Below are positions 46,004 through 54,846 of a DNA stretch of 64,000 nucleotides, piece by piece. Origin of the DNA: Anaerolineales bacterium UBA6055 (GTDB taxonomy: Bacteria > Chloroflexota > Anaerolineae > Aggregatilineales > Phototrophicaceae); contig DIYL01000038.1 in NCBI GenBank assembly GCA_002428985.1, positions 124,001 to 188,000 on the forward strand, in the 5' to 3' direction. How positions within the stretch are numbered: position 1 is the first letter of the stretch; every line of letters begins with the position of its first letter. Position numbers and translations under genes: made by a program. The notes under the pieces are model-generated. The model did no database searches and had not been told where the DNA came from. It worked only from the letters and a program-made list of their open reading frames with translations.

Positions 46004-47458
46004 ATGAGCGAACAAGCAGATATTGGTCTTGTTGGTTTGGCTGTCATGGGGCAAAACCTCGCCCTCAACATGAATGATAAAGGTTTTACAGTTGCAGTCT
46101 ATAATCGTACAACCGAAAAAGTAGACCGTTTTATCGAGAACGAAGCCAAAGGTACAAATATTATTGGCACACGCTCGATTGAAGAATTCATTGGCAGTCT
46201 CAAACGCCCTCGCAAGCTAATTTTGATGATTAAAGCGGGTGATGCGGTTGATAAAACCATCGCTTCGATTGAACCCTTACTGGACGAAGGCGATATTATC
46301 ATTGATGGCGGTAACTCTAACTTCCACGATAGTATCCGACGCACCAAAGATATTGAATCCAAAGGCAAATTATTCGTCGGTGCAGGTATCAGCGGTGGTG
46401 AAGAAGGCGCACGTCATGGTCCATCCATTATGCCAGGTGGGTCACCTTCAGCATGGGAATCTGTCAAACCAATTTTACAAGCAACCGCCGCAAAAGTCCC
46501 TGATGGTACCCCCTGCTGTGATTGGGTTGGCGAAGATGGCGCGGGTCATTTCGTCAAGATGGTACATAACGGCATCGAATATGGTGATATGCAACTGATT
46601 TGTGAAGCCTATGATCTGATGTCGCAAGTCCTCGGCATGAGTGAACTCGAAATCAGTGAAGTCTTCAAAAAATGGAACACAGGCATTCTCGATTCTTTCC
46701 TGATCGAAATCACCAGCAACATCCTCGCCTACCTCGATGACGACGGCGAACCACTCATTCGTAAAATTATGGATACTGCCAGCCAAAAAGGGACAGGCAA
46801 ATGGACAGCCATTACTGCATTAGAAGAAGGCACACCGCTAACATTGATTGGTGAGGCAGTCTTTGCTCGCTTCCTCTCGACTTTTAAAGATGAACGTGTC
46901 AAAGCATCCAAAGTATTGACTGGTCCATCTATCGAATTTGACGGCGATAAAGAACAATTCATCAATGATCTAGAACAAGCGGTGTATGCAGCAAAAATCA
47001 CATCCTATACACAAGGTTATATGCTCATGCGTGATGCAGCCGCTACCTACAATTGGCACCTGAACTATGGTGGGATTGCTTTAATGTGGCGCGAAGGTTG
47101 TATTATCCGCTCGGTATTCTTGACAAAAATCCAAGAAGCCTATGCGAACAATCCAGAGTTGGAAAACCTACTACTGGATGATTACTTCCAAGCAGAAGTC
47201 ACCAATGCTCAGAATGCATGGCGTAAAGTCCTCGCAACAGGTGTGATGCACGGCGTCCCCATGCCGATTATGAGTAGCTCACTCGCATTTTATGACGGGT
47301 ATCGCTCCGAGACATTGCCCGCTAATTTGTTGCAAGCACAACGTGACTACTTCGGCGCACATACATATGAACGAGTCGACCGTGAACGTGGCGAATGGTT
47401 CCATACCAATTGGACAGGTACAGGTGGTGATGTGACCGCCGGTACTTACGACGCGTAA
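46004..47458 (+). CDS. gnd: 6-phosphogluconate dehydrogenase, decarboxylating
   Basis: A 484-residue enzyme of the oxidative pentose phosphate pathway, converting 6-phosphogluconate to ribulose 5-phosphate with NADP. The Rossmann start is IGLVGLAVMGQNLALN, the substrate loop is GGEEGARHGPSIMPGG, and the catalytic Lys/Asn are in FVKMVHNGIEYGDMQ. Length is full. AGGAG stands 5 nt before the ATG at 46004, preferred over an ATG at 45971. No zwf or pgl gene is near. A hairpin follows the stop. Confidence 0.95.
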   Translation: MSEQADIGLVGLAVMGQNLALNMNDKGFTVAVYNRTTEKVDRFIENEAKGTNIIGTRSIEEFIGSLKRPRKLILMIKAGDAVDKTIASIEPLLDEGDIIIDGGNSNFHDSIRRTKDIESKGKLFVGAGISGGEEGARHGPSIMPGGSPSAWESVKPILQATAAKVPDGTPCCDWVGEDGAGHFVKMVHNGIEYGDMQLICEAYDLMSQVLGMSELEISEVFKKWNTGILDSFLIEITSNILAYLDDDGEPLIRKIMDTASQKGTGKWTAITALEEGTPLTLIGEAVFARFLSTFKDERVKASKVLTGPSIEFDGDKEQFINDLEQAVYAAKITSYTQGYMLMRDAAATYNWHLNYGGIALMWREGCIIRSVFLTKIQEAYANNPELENLLLDDYFQAEVTNAQNAWRKVLATGVMHGVPMPIMSSSLAFYDGYRSETLPANLLQAQRDYFGAHTYERVDRERGEWFHTNWTGTGGDVTAGTYDA

Positions 47459-47473
47459 GAAATCTTCTATAAA

Positions 47474-47497
47474 GTGGGCATGTGATAGCATGTCCAC
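47474..47497 (+). terminator. Hairpin downstream of gnd
   Basis: GTGGGCATG (47474-47482) pairs with CATGTCCAC (47489-47497), one G-T wobble, six-base loop, then a pyrimidine-rich tail (ACCTCTTTCT). It is a plausible terminator for gnd and lies just before the Nudix gene. Confidence 0.5.
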
Positions 47498-47524
47498 ACC
47501 TCTTTCTAAAGAAAAGATACAACC

Positions 47525-47941
47525 ATGCCAAGCATTAGTGTTGCAGCAATTATCACTCGATCTGAAAACAACACACCGCAAATCTTGCTGACGAAGCGGT
47601 CTAGCAATCTAAAATCATTCCCTAATACATGGGTACTCCCGGGTGGTAAAGTCGATGAATATGAGACACGCGAAAAGGCGGTCATCCGTGAAGTGAAAGA
47701 AGAGACAGGGTTGGATTTTCACCCGATAAGCTTATTCCAGACATATGAGGAAATCTTCAAAGAGCGCCAAATTCACGCACTTGTTACCATATACATTGGA
47801 ACATCTACAGGTAATTTGCACGCGGATGAATTCGAAGTATCAGAGGCTGTCTGGTATCCGTTAGATGATATTCTTAGTAGTGGGCTAGAATTTGGTTTTG
47901 AGCATCGCAAAATTATTCACGATTACATCAGCACCTTATGA
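47525..47941 (+). CDS. Nudix hydrolase
   Basis: A 138-residue Nudix protein with a canonical box, GKVDEYETREKAVIREVKEE then TGL (G-x5-E-x7-REUxEExGU all present). The family cleaves nucleoside diphosphates linked to another moiety. Ten bases separate it from the following nucleotidyltransferase, which has its own ribosome site, so the two are probably co-transcribed. Substrate unknown. Confidence 0.88.
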   Translation: MPSISVAAIITRSENNTPQILLTKRSSNLKSFPNTWVLPGGKVDEYETREKAVIREVKEETGLDFHPISLFQTYEEIFKERQIHALVTIYIGTSTGNLHADEFEVSEAVWYPLDDILSSGLEFGFEHRKIIHDYISTL

Positions 47942-47951
47942 CGAGGATTAC

Positions 47952-48794
47952 ATGGTTTTCAATACTTATACTCATTATGATAAAAATTTAGATCACCAAA
48001 ACTTAGCTGATTTGATAAAACACTTAGAAGCATCACCTCACATTCATGGGACTGTCATGTATGGCACAATTCCTGACGAAAATAATCGAATCAGTGATTA
48101 TGATATTGTCCTCATCCATGATGATAGCGACCTCGCAACGATCAATAAGATGATTACATCCGTTGATCATCGGATTACTGACGTGATATTTGTACATGTC
48201 GACGATGTAAAACAGGCATTAGTCGCAGAGCTACCTGTTGCTGAAAATAGCACAGCAGGCGGGATATTCAAGAAAATTGAAGGCGCGCAGATACTCTATG
48301 ATCCCGACAAGTTACTCCATGATGTACAGATGAAGTTAGACGATGAGGTGAATTGGCTAAGTCACAGCCCCGATGCCCTCTATCACGATTGGTATTGGCT
48401 CAATCATCAACTGGTGCATATTAGGCGGATGGCACAATCCGAGGATCACATGTATCTGTTGAGTGTTCGATTGAAAATGTGCAAAAATATTGGAGCAATC
48501 TATCGCGCATATTTTAAAACACGTCATCTACCGTGGCGTGGCGAAAAACCTGCTCTGATCTATTGGTCTAAGCATGATCCTAATTTCTACAACCTAATCC
48601 TACAATTCCTACAAGAATCGTCCACAAAAGCCCAAGTGATCATCTATGAGCGACTTATTGAATTGGCATTGCAACCGGTTGGGGGATTATGGGACGACAA
48701 CGTCACTGCGATTATTCTCAATGGGGCTTCACAGGACAAAGATGATATTCAAGCAACTTATACGCATTGGCTGGAAGTGATTGAGTCAAAATAA
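47952..48794 (+). CDS. Nucleotidyltransferase-fold protein
   Basis: A 280-residue protein with a minimal nucleotidyltransferase active site in its first third: MYGTIPDENNRISDYDIVLIH, a G-T variant of GS-x(n)-D-x-D with D-Y-D as metal ligands. A helical C-terminal domain of about 170 residues follows. GAGGA five bases before the ATG at 47952 supports this start over one inside the Nudix gene. It may adenylylate a small molecule or protein. Partnered with the Nudix enzyme in one unit. Confidence 0.75.
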   Translation: MVFNTYTHYDKNLDHQNLADLIKHLEASPHIHGTVMYGTIPDENNRISDYDIVLIHDDSDLATINKMITSVDHRITDVIFVHVDDVKQALVAELPVAENSTAGGIFKKIEGAQILYDPDKLLHDVQMKLDDEVNWLSHSPDALYHDWYWLNHQLVHIRRMAQSEDHMYLLSVRLKMCKNIGAIYRAYFKTRHLPWRGEKPALIYWSKHDPNFYNLILQFLQESSTKAQVIIYERLIELALQPVGGLWDDNVTAIILNGASQDKDDIQATYTHWLEVIESK

Positions 48795-48832
48795 CTGCCA
48801 CCACCTATTGGTAAACTTACTTGATTCTGCGT

Positions 48833-49387
48833 TTAAACACGCTTCCACAAATCACCATACTGTTCAACCACTCCGTCATCATCAACAGAGAGTGATGCAC
48901 GGAAACCCGACATCAAACTATCGTAGATATACTCTCCATCACCTACGTGGGTGTATCGTTGACGAAGCGATTCAAGCGTCAAGTCAGGGAAGCGTACCCA
49001 AACTGCGGTGACCTCCTGCGATTCTTCAGGGTTCAGCCCAAAGCGTCGAATTGGCAGTGTGTTGGTCGCAGGTGTAACTTCGAGATCAACATCAAATAGA
49101 CCTTTTGCAAAGGGCAAAGGGGCATTGTTAACTGTCCACTGTTGGTTCTCATCTATGTCGATTGTGATTTGCTTTTCAGTATTTGCCCATTGTTGATGAA
49201 TATCGACGGAACGTGTTTTCCATGAGGCATCACAGCGGACAACATAGTTAATACAGGCAGGTTTATCCTTGAGGAGACAAACAACCGTGCCTTTTAGCAA
49301 ATAATGATCAGTTTCTGAAATGAAGGTAAAGTGCTCAACACTGTGATCCGGAGGGTAGCTCCATAAAATTGACTTTGTCGCTGTCAT
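48833..49387 (-). CDS. Putative glycolipid-binding domain protein (DUF1089)
   Basis: A 184-residue protein matching the glycolipid-binding family. Typical phrases are present in order: CINYVVRCDASWKTRS, the FDVDLEVTPATNTLPIRR core, WVRFPDLTLESLRQRYTH, and YIYDSLMSGFRASLSVDD near the end. The family name comes from a structural match and the function in cells is not known. It is the last gene of the pdxT-led run, 17 bp after the NDP-sugar transferase gene. Confidence 0.85.
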   Translation of the reverse strand: MTATKSILWSYPPDHSVEHFTFISETDHYLLKGTVVCLLKDKPACINYVVRCDASWKTRSVDIHQQWANTEKQITIDIDENQQWTVNNAPLPFAKGLFDVDLEVTPATNTLPIRRFGLNPEESQEVTAVWVRFPDLTLESLRQRYTHVGDGEYIYDSLMSGFRASLSVDDDGVVEQYGDLWKRV

Positions 49388-49404
49388 ATCAGATCATTTC
49401 TATA

Positions 49405-50115
49405 TCAACTAACAATCGGTATCCACTGTGTCATATCAATAGATTGCGCCTCTTCGAGGTTCTGCGGATTACCAATCGGCATCCAGAAAGGTGACTCGAC
49501 CACGCTTACAGTATGATCGTTCACTGCCAAACCCACATAATCTGTAATCTCATATTCGCCCCGCTCAGATTTTTCGAGGGTATAATCAAACACTGCCGAT
49601 GTAAATTTATACCCGCCGATATTGCAAGGGACAGGTGGCGGATACAAGTCTGCAGGTGGCTTCTCATGGATGCGAATAAAGTTCCCTGCTTCATCACGAA
49701 TAATTGCGCCATATGATGACGGATCATCTTTGAGTATTGATAAAACACCAAATGGTTTCTGGCTTAGCTCTTGTAGCGCCGATTTCGGATAAAGATCATC
49801 CCCATTAATCACAACAAACGCATCGCTACGAAGCTTATCCTGACAGCATTGTACAGCGTGACCTGTACCGAGTGGTTCGGGTAATTGCTCGACTAAGGTG
49901 TAATTGGGGAATAAAGTTTGTGTCGCCATATAATCGGTGATTTGTTCTTTAAGATATTTGACAACAATCAGCACATGATCGGCGATCCCATGCAAACTCA
50001 TTAATGACCATTCCAAGATAGGACGACCCTGAACATGTAAGAGGGGTTTAGGTGTATCAAGCGTCAATGGACGCATTCGAGTCCCTTTACCCCCTGCTAG
50101 AATTATTGCATCCAA
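49405..50115 (-). CDS. NDP-sugar nucleotidyltransferase
   Basis: A 236-residue sugar-phosphate nucleotidyltransferase. The signature AIILAGGKGTRMRPLTLDTP (3-22) with KPLLHVQGRP binds the nucleotide, VINGDDLYPKSAL holds the metal Asp, and FIRIHEKP is a later conserved segment. It probably makes GDP-mannose, UDP-glucose or dTDP-glucose type donors; lacking the C-terminal hexapeptide domain it is of the short type. It follows the hyperacidic gene by 15 bp. Confidence 0.85.
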   Translation of the reverse strand: MDAIILAGGKGTRMRPLTLDTPKPLLHVQGRPILEWSLMSLHGIADHVLIVVKYLKEQITDYMATQTLFPNYTLVEQLPEPLGTGHAVQCCQDKLRSDAFVVINGDDLYPKSALQELSQKPFGVLSILKDDPSSYGAIIRDEAGNFIRIHEKPPADLYPPPVPCNIGGYKFTSAVFDYTLEKSERGEYEITDYVGLAVNDHTVSVVESPFWMPIGNPQNLEEAQSIDMTQWIPIVS

Positions 50116-50130
50116 AATATATCGCCTTAC

Positions 50131-50715
50131 CTATCGCAGGTCGTCATAAAATGCGTCATAGTTATCATCGTCATCATCTTCACCATCACGGAATGACGGA
50201 ATGACATCGTCATCGTCGCCGTAAAGGTCATGATAATCATCAATATCTTCATCATCGAGATCATAACCGTCGTCGTCTAGGTCATCATCATCAATATCGA
50301 TGTCAATATAGTCAGCGTCATCCTCGAAGTCATCGTCGTCACCAAAATCGTCTTCAATATCGTCGAGGTCAGCGTCGTCGTCTAATCCCTCTAACGACAC
50401 TAACTCCGGCTCTTCCACTTCGGCTTCAGCAATTGACGCTAAGGCTTCTAATGTTGGTACCTCGTCAGCATCAATATCCGCAGCCGCAATGTCTTCATCT
50501 ATTTCATCAATATCGTCCAGATCATCAAAATCATCGAAGTCTTCGAGGTCTTCTAAATCATCGAAAGATGGCTCATCAAGATCGTTGAGGTTATCTAAAG
50601 CAGAATCGATACCTCCCGCAATTAATCCCATCAAATCCATCAGTGAGGATTCGTTGGTCTCATCGTCGTCATTGGATCGCCCCGGATCCATCCGTGTGTC
50701 TTGGTTGGTGGACAT
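50131..50715 (-). CDS. Hyperacidic Asp/Glu-rich protein
   Basis: A 194-residue protein in which Asp and Glu dominate from about residue 45 to the end, often with spaced hydrophobic or aromatic residues (DDFDDLDDIDEIDEDIAA, DYIDIDIDDDDLDDDGYD). A short N-terminal MSTNQDTRMDPGRS and a helical ESSLMDLMGLIAGGIDSAL patch are the only other features. It is probably disordered, and cytoplasmic since there is no signal. GGGAG lies 7 nt before the ATG. It sits between pdxT and the sugar nucleotidyltransferase, each less than 25 bp away. Function unknown; metal binding or mimicry of nucleic acid are options. Confidence 0.75.
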   Translation of the reverse strand: MSTNQDTRMDPGRSNDDDETNESSLMDLMGLIAGGIDSALDNLNDLDEPSFDDLEDLEDFDDFDDLDDIDEIDEDIAAADIDADEVPTLEALASIAEAEVEEPELVSLEGLDDDADLDDIEDDFGDDDDFEDDADYIDIDIDDDDLDDDGYDLDDEDIDDYHDLYGDDDDVIPSFRDGEDDDDDNYDAFYDDLR

Positions 50716-50738
50716 GTCTTAACTCCCTGTTGCTTGAC

Positions 50739-51320
50739 TTACGATGTCGTTGTTTTCTCAATCATAGCGCAAAAGTGCGAATGTAACCTTAAGTCGTCGG
50801 TTAATTCTGGATGAAAAGCTGTCGCCAACAGATGATCTTGCTGAACGGCAACAACTTGTCCGTCATCAAGTTGTGCTAAGACTTGCACATTATCGTCAAC
50901 ACGCGTCACAACTGGAGCACGAATAAACACCGCATGGAATGGTTCATCGGAGAACCCGTCAATGTGTATATTCGTCTCGAAACTATCAATCTGACGACCG
51001 AATGCGTTACGATTGACTTGAATATCCATCGAGCCAAGAATCGGTTGTTCCTCAGTCGTCAGTTGTTTAGCGAGGAAAATCATCCCCGCGCATGTCCCCC
51101 AAGTCGGTTTATGCTGTGAAAATTCACGTAGGGGTTCGATCAAATTATAGTCAGTCGCGAGTTTACCAATGGTTGTACTTTCACCACCGGGGATAATTAA
51201 TCCGTCTAAGCCCTCTAATTGTTCCGGTAGGCGGACTTCAACGGTTTCTGCACCGACTTGTTTTAACATTTTAATATGCTCAATAAATGCGCCTTGTAGC
51301 GCAAGAACACCGATTTTCAT
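50739..51320 (-). CDS. pdxT: Pyridoxal 5'-phosphate synthase glutaminase subunit PdxT
   Basis: A 193-residue class I glutaminase that feeds ammonia to PdxS for vitamin B6 synthesis. The start KIGVLALQGAFIEH, GLIIPGGESTTI, the nucleophile C77 in GTCAGM, and the His/Glu pair in AFHPELTDD identify it. The ATG at 51320 matches the usual PdxT start. No pdxS gene lies in the window, so the synthase partner is elsewhere. It heads a run of four closely spaced genes. Confidence 0.93.
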   Translation of the reverse strand: MKIGVLALQGAFIEHIKMLKQVGAETVEVRLPEQLEGLDGLIIPGGESTTIGKLATDYNLIEPLREFSQHKPTWGTCAGMIFLAKQLTTEEQPILGSMDIQVNRNAFGRQIDSFETNIHIDGFSDEPFHAVFIRAPVVTRVDDNVQVLAQLDDGQVVAVQQDHLLATAFHPELTDDLRLHSHFCAMIEKTTTS

Positions 51321-51503
51321 GAATGTGTTTCCTGTTTGTTGTTGATTTATGATTCGAATTCGAAAATGCACAGGATATTTTCTGCATACAACGTAAATCG
51401 TTATTGCACGAAATCTCTATTCAATTCTCACAATGCACACGAATTCAGTAGACTATATTATCATGGGTAATCTATGCAGACTCAATAGACCATTATGCCC
51501 GAT

Positions 51504-52025
51504 TTATACGCCGTCAAACACCTCATTATATTTGACATGTCCTTTAACTTTACCCCGTAGTGTCTCGTCAAAGATTGCCACCATAAAGTGCTCATGTGCG
51601 CCATCGTCTTCAATATAATCCGATGTAAAGCCGAGCGGTTTAGCAGGTTCAAAACCAAACTTCGTGTAATACTCAGGATGTCCGAGGACAAACATCATGC
51701 CATGCCCACGCGCACGGGCTTCTCGCAAGCCAACCCTCATCAACGCTGCCCCAACACCCTGACGTTGGTGTGTCGATGCCACCGCAATCGGCCCTAATGC
51801 AGGATAAGCTTTTACAATTTCTGGGTCGGTTACCGATACCATGGTATAAGCGGCATGTCCGACGATTTGCTCGTCTTCTAATGCAACATAAGATAACCAA
51901 ATCAAATCTAACTCGCGAAGTTTATTGACGAGGTCAGCTTCATCATTGCGCTCGAAAGCATCTTTTTCGACTGCATAAATGCCATCTATATCATCGGGTT
52001 GTTCTTTGCGAATGGTCAAAGTCAT
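51504..52025 (-). CDS. GNAT family N-acetyltransferase (YhbS-like)
   Basis: A 173-residue GNAT protein. The acetyl-CoA motif is GPIAVASTHQRQGVGAALMRVGL (about 77-99) with Q/R-x2-G-x-G/A intact, followed by VLGHPEYYTKFGFEPA, the YhbS signature segment. Acetyl acceptor unknown. AAGGA precedes the ATG. Single gene. Confidence 0.9.
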   Translation of the reverse strand: MTLTIRKEQPDDIDGIYAVEKDAFERNDEADLVNKLRELDLIWLSYVALEDEQIVGHAAYTMVSVTDPEIVKAYPALGPIAVASTHQRQGVGAALMRVGLREARARGHGMMFVLGHPEYYTKFGFEPAKPLGFTSDYIEDDGAHEHFMVAIFDETLRGKVKGHVKYNEVFDGV

Positions 52026-52251
52026 AAGATAGTATCCTTGTGAGACTAGACTATACTGAGCAACAGCACGCGTTAAATGCGGTCACACTCCTATTCTAAT
52101 CGACAGGAATCGCACATACAACAATTGGTCATTGCGATGTTTTGTAAATTTATGGCAAGTGAAGGTGATTGATAGTAGATGTAGAAAGAGGATAGAATCG
52201 GGGCATACATCAGCACGCCCCATTAAGCTTAATCTACAAGACAGGAGACAT

Positions 52252-54021
52252 TTAGCGCGTTATACCAAACTGTGATAAATCAGAATCATCTTTATATTCC
52301 TCACCATTTGGCATAATCGCCCCATCAAGTATCGCACCCGTCATATTAACATTCATCAAATTCGCGAAGTGCAAATTCGCATCTGTCAGGTTCGCACCCG
52401 ATAAATTAGCATTGACGAGATTGGCATATTCCAACGTGGCGTTCACTAATCTAGCCTGACTCAAATCTGCATTCACAAGTATCGCTGTTGATAGATTCGC
52501 ATTCTCTAAATTTGCCCGGCTCAGATTTGCCTGTGTCAGGTTGCTACTCGAGAAGTTAAACCCGCCTAGATTACGCCCTGCAAAATCTTTGCCAACGAGA
52601 TTTTGGCTTGATAAGTCTTCAGACAAGTCATCTGCAGATTGATAAACAGTCTCATCCTCTTCGACCTCGATATCAACTTTTACCTTCTTTTTGGGTTTAT
52701 TGGCTTCAAGGATTGCACCAAACCCGAGCACTTCTTCAATCGCACGGCATTCTTTACCATCAGGTAAACGCATATCTTCAACAGTCGCACCATAAAAATT
52801 CGCACCGCCGATATTTGCCCCTTTGAAGTTCGCATCTTCAAGGTTTGCGTTAGTGAAATCTGCATGACTCAAATTCGCATTTACAAAGCGAGCATCCTCC
52901 AAATATGCCTCTACGAACAAGCTTCCATCAAGATTCGCCCCTGTCAAATCGACCTCTTCCATAAACGCATGGCTGAAATCTGCTTGTGCAAGGCTTGCAC
53001 CTTTAAAACGGGCATCTTCTAGACGCGCCTCATAAAAGTTTGCCCGATTCATGTTTGCCCCTGTCAGATTGGCATCTTCCATACTGGCGTGTTGGAAACC
53101 AGCGTCTTCTATATTTGCGCCTGATAGATTGACATCTTCTAAGTTAGCACTATGAAAGTTTGCTCCGTGCATGTTGACACCCGACAAATTGGCATCTTCA
53201 AGATTGGCATTGGTGAATTGCACATTATCACCAGTTGAGCCGGACAAATTCGCATCCTCGAGATTGGCTTCATTAAAAATGGCGTTGTTCATCACACAGC
53301 CAGACAGATTTGCACGTTCCAAATTTGAGTGGCTAAAATCTGAATTGGACAGATTGCCCCCGCTTACATTGGCACGGCTGATGTCACGCTCCGACATATC
53401 ACGATCACTCAGGTCAGCACCCGGCATCCGTATCCGTGAGAGCTTTTTATCCTTACTGAAATCGACATCGAAATCGTATTTGACATCAAAGTTCGTGATT
53501 GCCCGCTTTAACGCCCCACGCGTCAAGTTGATGATGTCTTCACTCAAGCTCCGGCTATCACTTTCGAACGAGTACGAAAACGATTGTTTCCGTTTTTCTT
53601 CACGGGCAATATCCGCAAGATAACTATATAGTTGACGGACTTGAATTTGTGTTTTTGCCAGTTTGTCCTCATCACTATCATCATCAGATAGAACCAACAC
53701 CACAATATCGGTGATGAAATAATCATCAGGGAAGAGCTTCAGCGCCCATTCATGTAAGCGTTGATAATTTTGTGTGATACCAGCGGCTGATGTCGCTTTA
53801 TTGGGTTGATGAGTGGCTATCTGAATAGTTTGCTCCACCGTTTGGTCTAGAGCTTTAAGAGCAGATACCAAACGTGTCAATTCTACAAAATCGACATCAG
53901 GTGTTCCCGTTGGTTCAGGCGGTGTCGGCGGCACAGGTGGCTCTGGTGGTGTCGGTATATCATGGAAGCTATCATCTTTTTCATACAATGCTTTCCAAAA
54001 CATCAGATTGTTGTTGATCAT
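52252..54021 (-). CDS. Pentapeptide-repeat protein with 20-residue superperiod
   Basis: About 589 residues. A Pro-rich linker (PPEPPVPPTPPEPT, near 20-36) and a helical/charged N-terminal domain (about 40-190) precede two blocks of pentapeptide repeats (about 200-420 and 455-575). In the first block the repeat returns every 20 residues with a fixed phase, ANLEDANLSG..ANF.., so an ED or EE pair recurs on the same face of each beta-helix coil. Both blocks end in (L/M)P(D/N)G turns. AAGGAG six bases before the ATG at 54021 fixes the start; it lies 41 bp inside the sigma factor gene, so the two are coupled. Pentapeptide helices of Qnr/MfpA type mimic DNA (family knowledge). Confidence 0.85.
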   Translation of the reverse strand: MINNNLMFWKALYEKDDSFHDIPTPPEPPVPPTPPEPTGTPDVDFVELTRLVSALKALDQTVEQTIQIATHQPNKATSAAGITQNYQRLHEWALKLFPDDYFITDIVVLVLSDDDSDEDKLAKTQIQVRQLYSYLADIAREEKRKQSFSYSFESDSRSLSEDIINLTRGALKRAITNFDVKYDFDVDFSKDKKLSRIRMPGADLSDRDMSERDISRANVSGGNLSNSDFSHSNLERANLSGCVMNNAIFNEANLEDANLSGSTGDNVQFTNANLEDANLSGVNMHGANFHSANLEDVNLSGANIEDAGFQHASMEDANLTGANMNRANFYEARLEDARFKGASLAQADFSHAFMEEVDLTGANLDGSLFVEAYLEDARFVNANLSHADFTNANLEDANFKGANIGGANFYGATVEDMRLPDGKECRAIEEVLGFGAILEANKPKKKVKVDIEVEEDETVYQSADDLSEDLSSQNLVGKDFAGRNLGGFNFSSSNLTQANLSRANLENANLSTAILVNADLSQARLVNATLEYANLVNANLSGANLTDANLHFANLMNVNMTGAILDGAIMPNGEEYKDDSDLSQFGITR

Positions 54022-54658
54022 GGGGTTCTCCTTTTTCATCCGCCGTTGGCGGTTTCTTCACATCACTATTGAATTCAGATAAGATGACATCCAGCGTGTC
54101 GGGATTAAGATATTGCCGCAAATTCTTCTTGGCGTAATAAATACGAGACTTGACTGTACCAACACTAACACCTTCAATCTCGGCAATTTCAGCATAAGAC
54201 ATCTCTTCCTCAGAATAGAGGATTAATGCCCGTCGTTGACTTTCTGATAAACGATCAATCGCATCGCGCACTTCGATACTCAATAAAATCCAGTGGGTGA
54301 GATCATCGGGTTTTGGTTGTGTATGCGCCTGTGTGAATGAAACACGTAGTTCGACAGGTTCATCATCCAACGACATAATGTCACGTCGACCCATTCGCCG
54401 AAGTTCGTCGTAACAACGGTTACGCGCAATCCGAAAGATATATGGGCGCAATTTTTCAGGAGGATCAATATTCGCGATGTTCTGATAAAACTTAATGAAC
54501 ACCTCTTGCACCATATCATCTACCAACATCGGATCATTTAACATCCGTTGCACAAACCGCCGAATCATCGGCTCGAGGAGCAGTTGTAAGTCTTCATATG
54601 CGTTAATGTCACCCATCTGCGCGTCGATGAGCAAGTCTTGCTCCAGTGCGTTGGTCAA
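53981..54658 (-). CDS. ECF-type RNA polymerase sigma factor
   Basis: A 225-residue sigma-70 family factor. Region 2 has DDMVQEVFIKFYQNI and RPYIFRIARNRCYDELRR; region 4 has LSESQRRALILYSEEEMSYAEIAEIEGVSVGTVKSRIYYAKKNLRQYL, with a helix-turn-helix. The C-terminal tail (about 190-225) is polar. No anti-sigma factor gene is next to it; instead a pentapeptide-repeat gene overlaps its 3' end, placing that protein under the same control. Input signal unknown. Confidence 0.93.
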   Translation of the reverse strand: MTNALEQDLLIDAQMGDINAYEDLQLLLEPMIRRFVQRMLNDPMLVDDMVQEVFIKFYQNIANIDPPEKLRPYIFRIARNRCYDELRRMGRRDIMSLDDEPVELRVSFTQAHTQPKPDDLTHWILLSIEVRDAIDRLSESQRRALILYSEEEMSYAEIAEIEGVSVGTVKSRIYYAKKNLRQYLNPDTLDVILSEFNSDVKKPPTADEKGEPHDQQQSDVLESIV

Positions 54659-54846
54659 CAGACTATCCTTTCGCTGTACTTATGATACGCACATCGATAG
54701 TCTTTAGTTCAAAATTCGTAAAAATTGATTTGATGGGCTGTTCAAAGTTTTGAACAGGCTGTGCAAAACTGTTGAAAATTTGAGGATTACAATAGATTGC
54801 GTAGAATGGCAGATAATTCATGTTACCTGCCACTACATTATGGATG

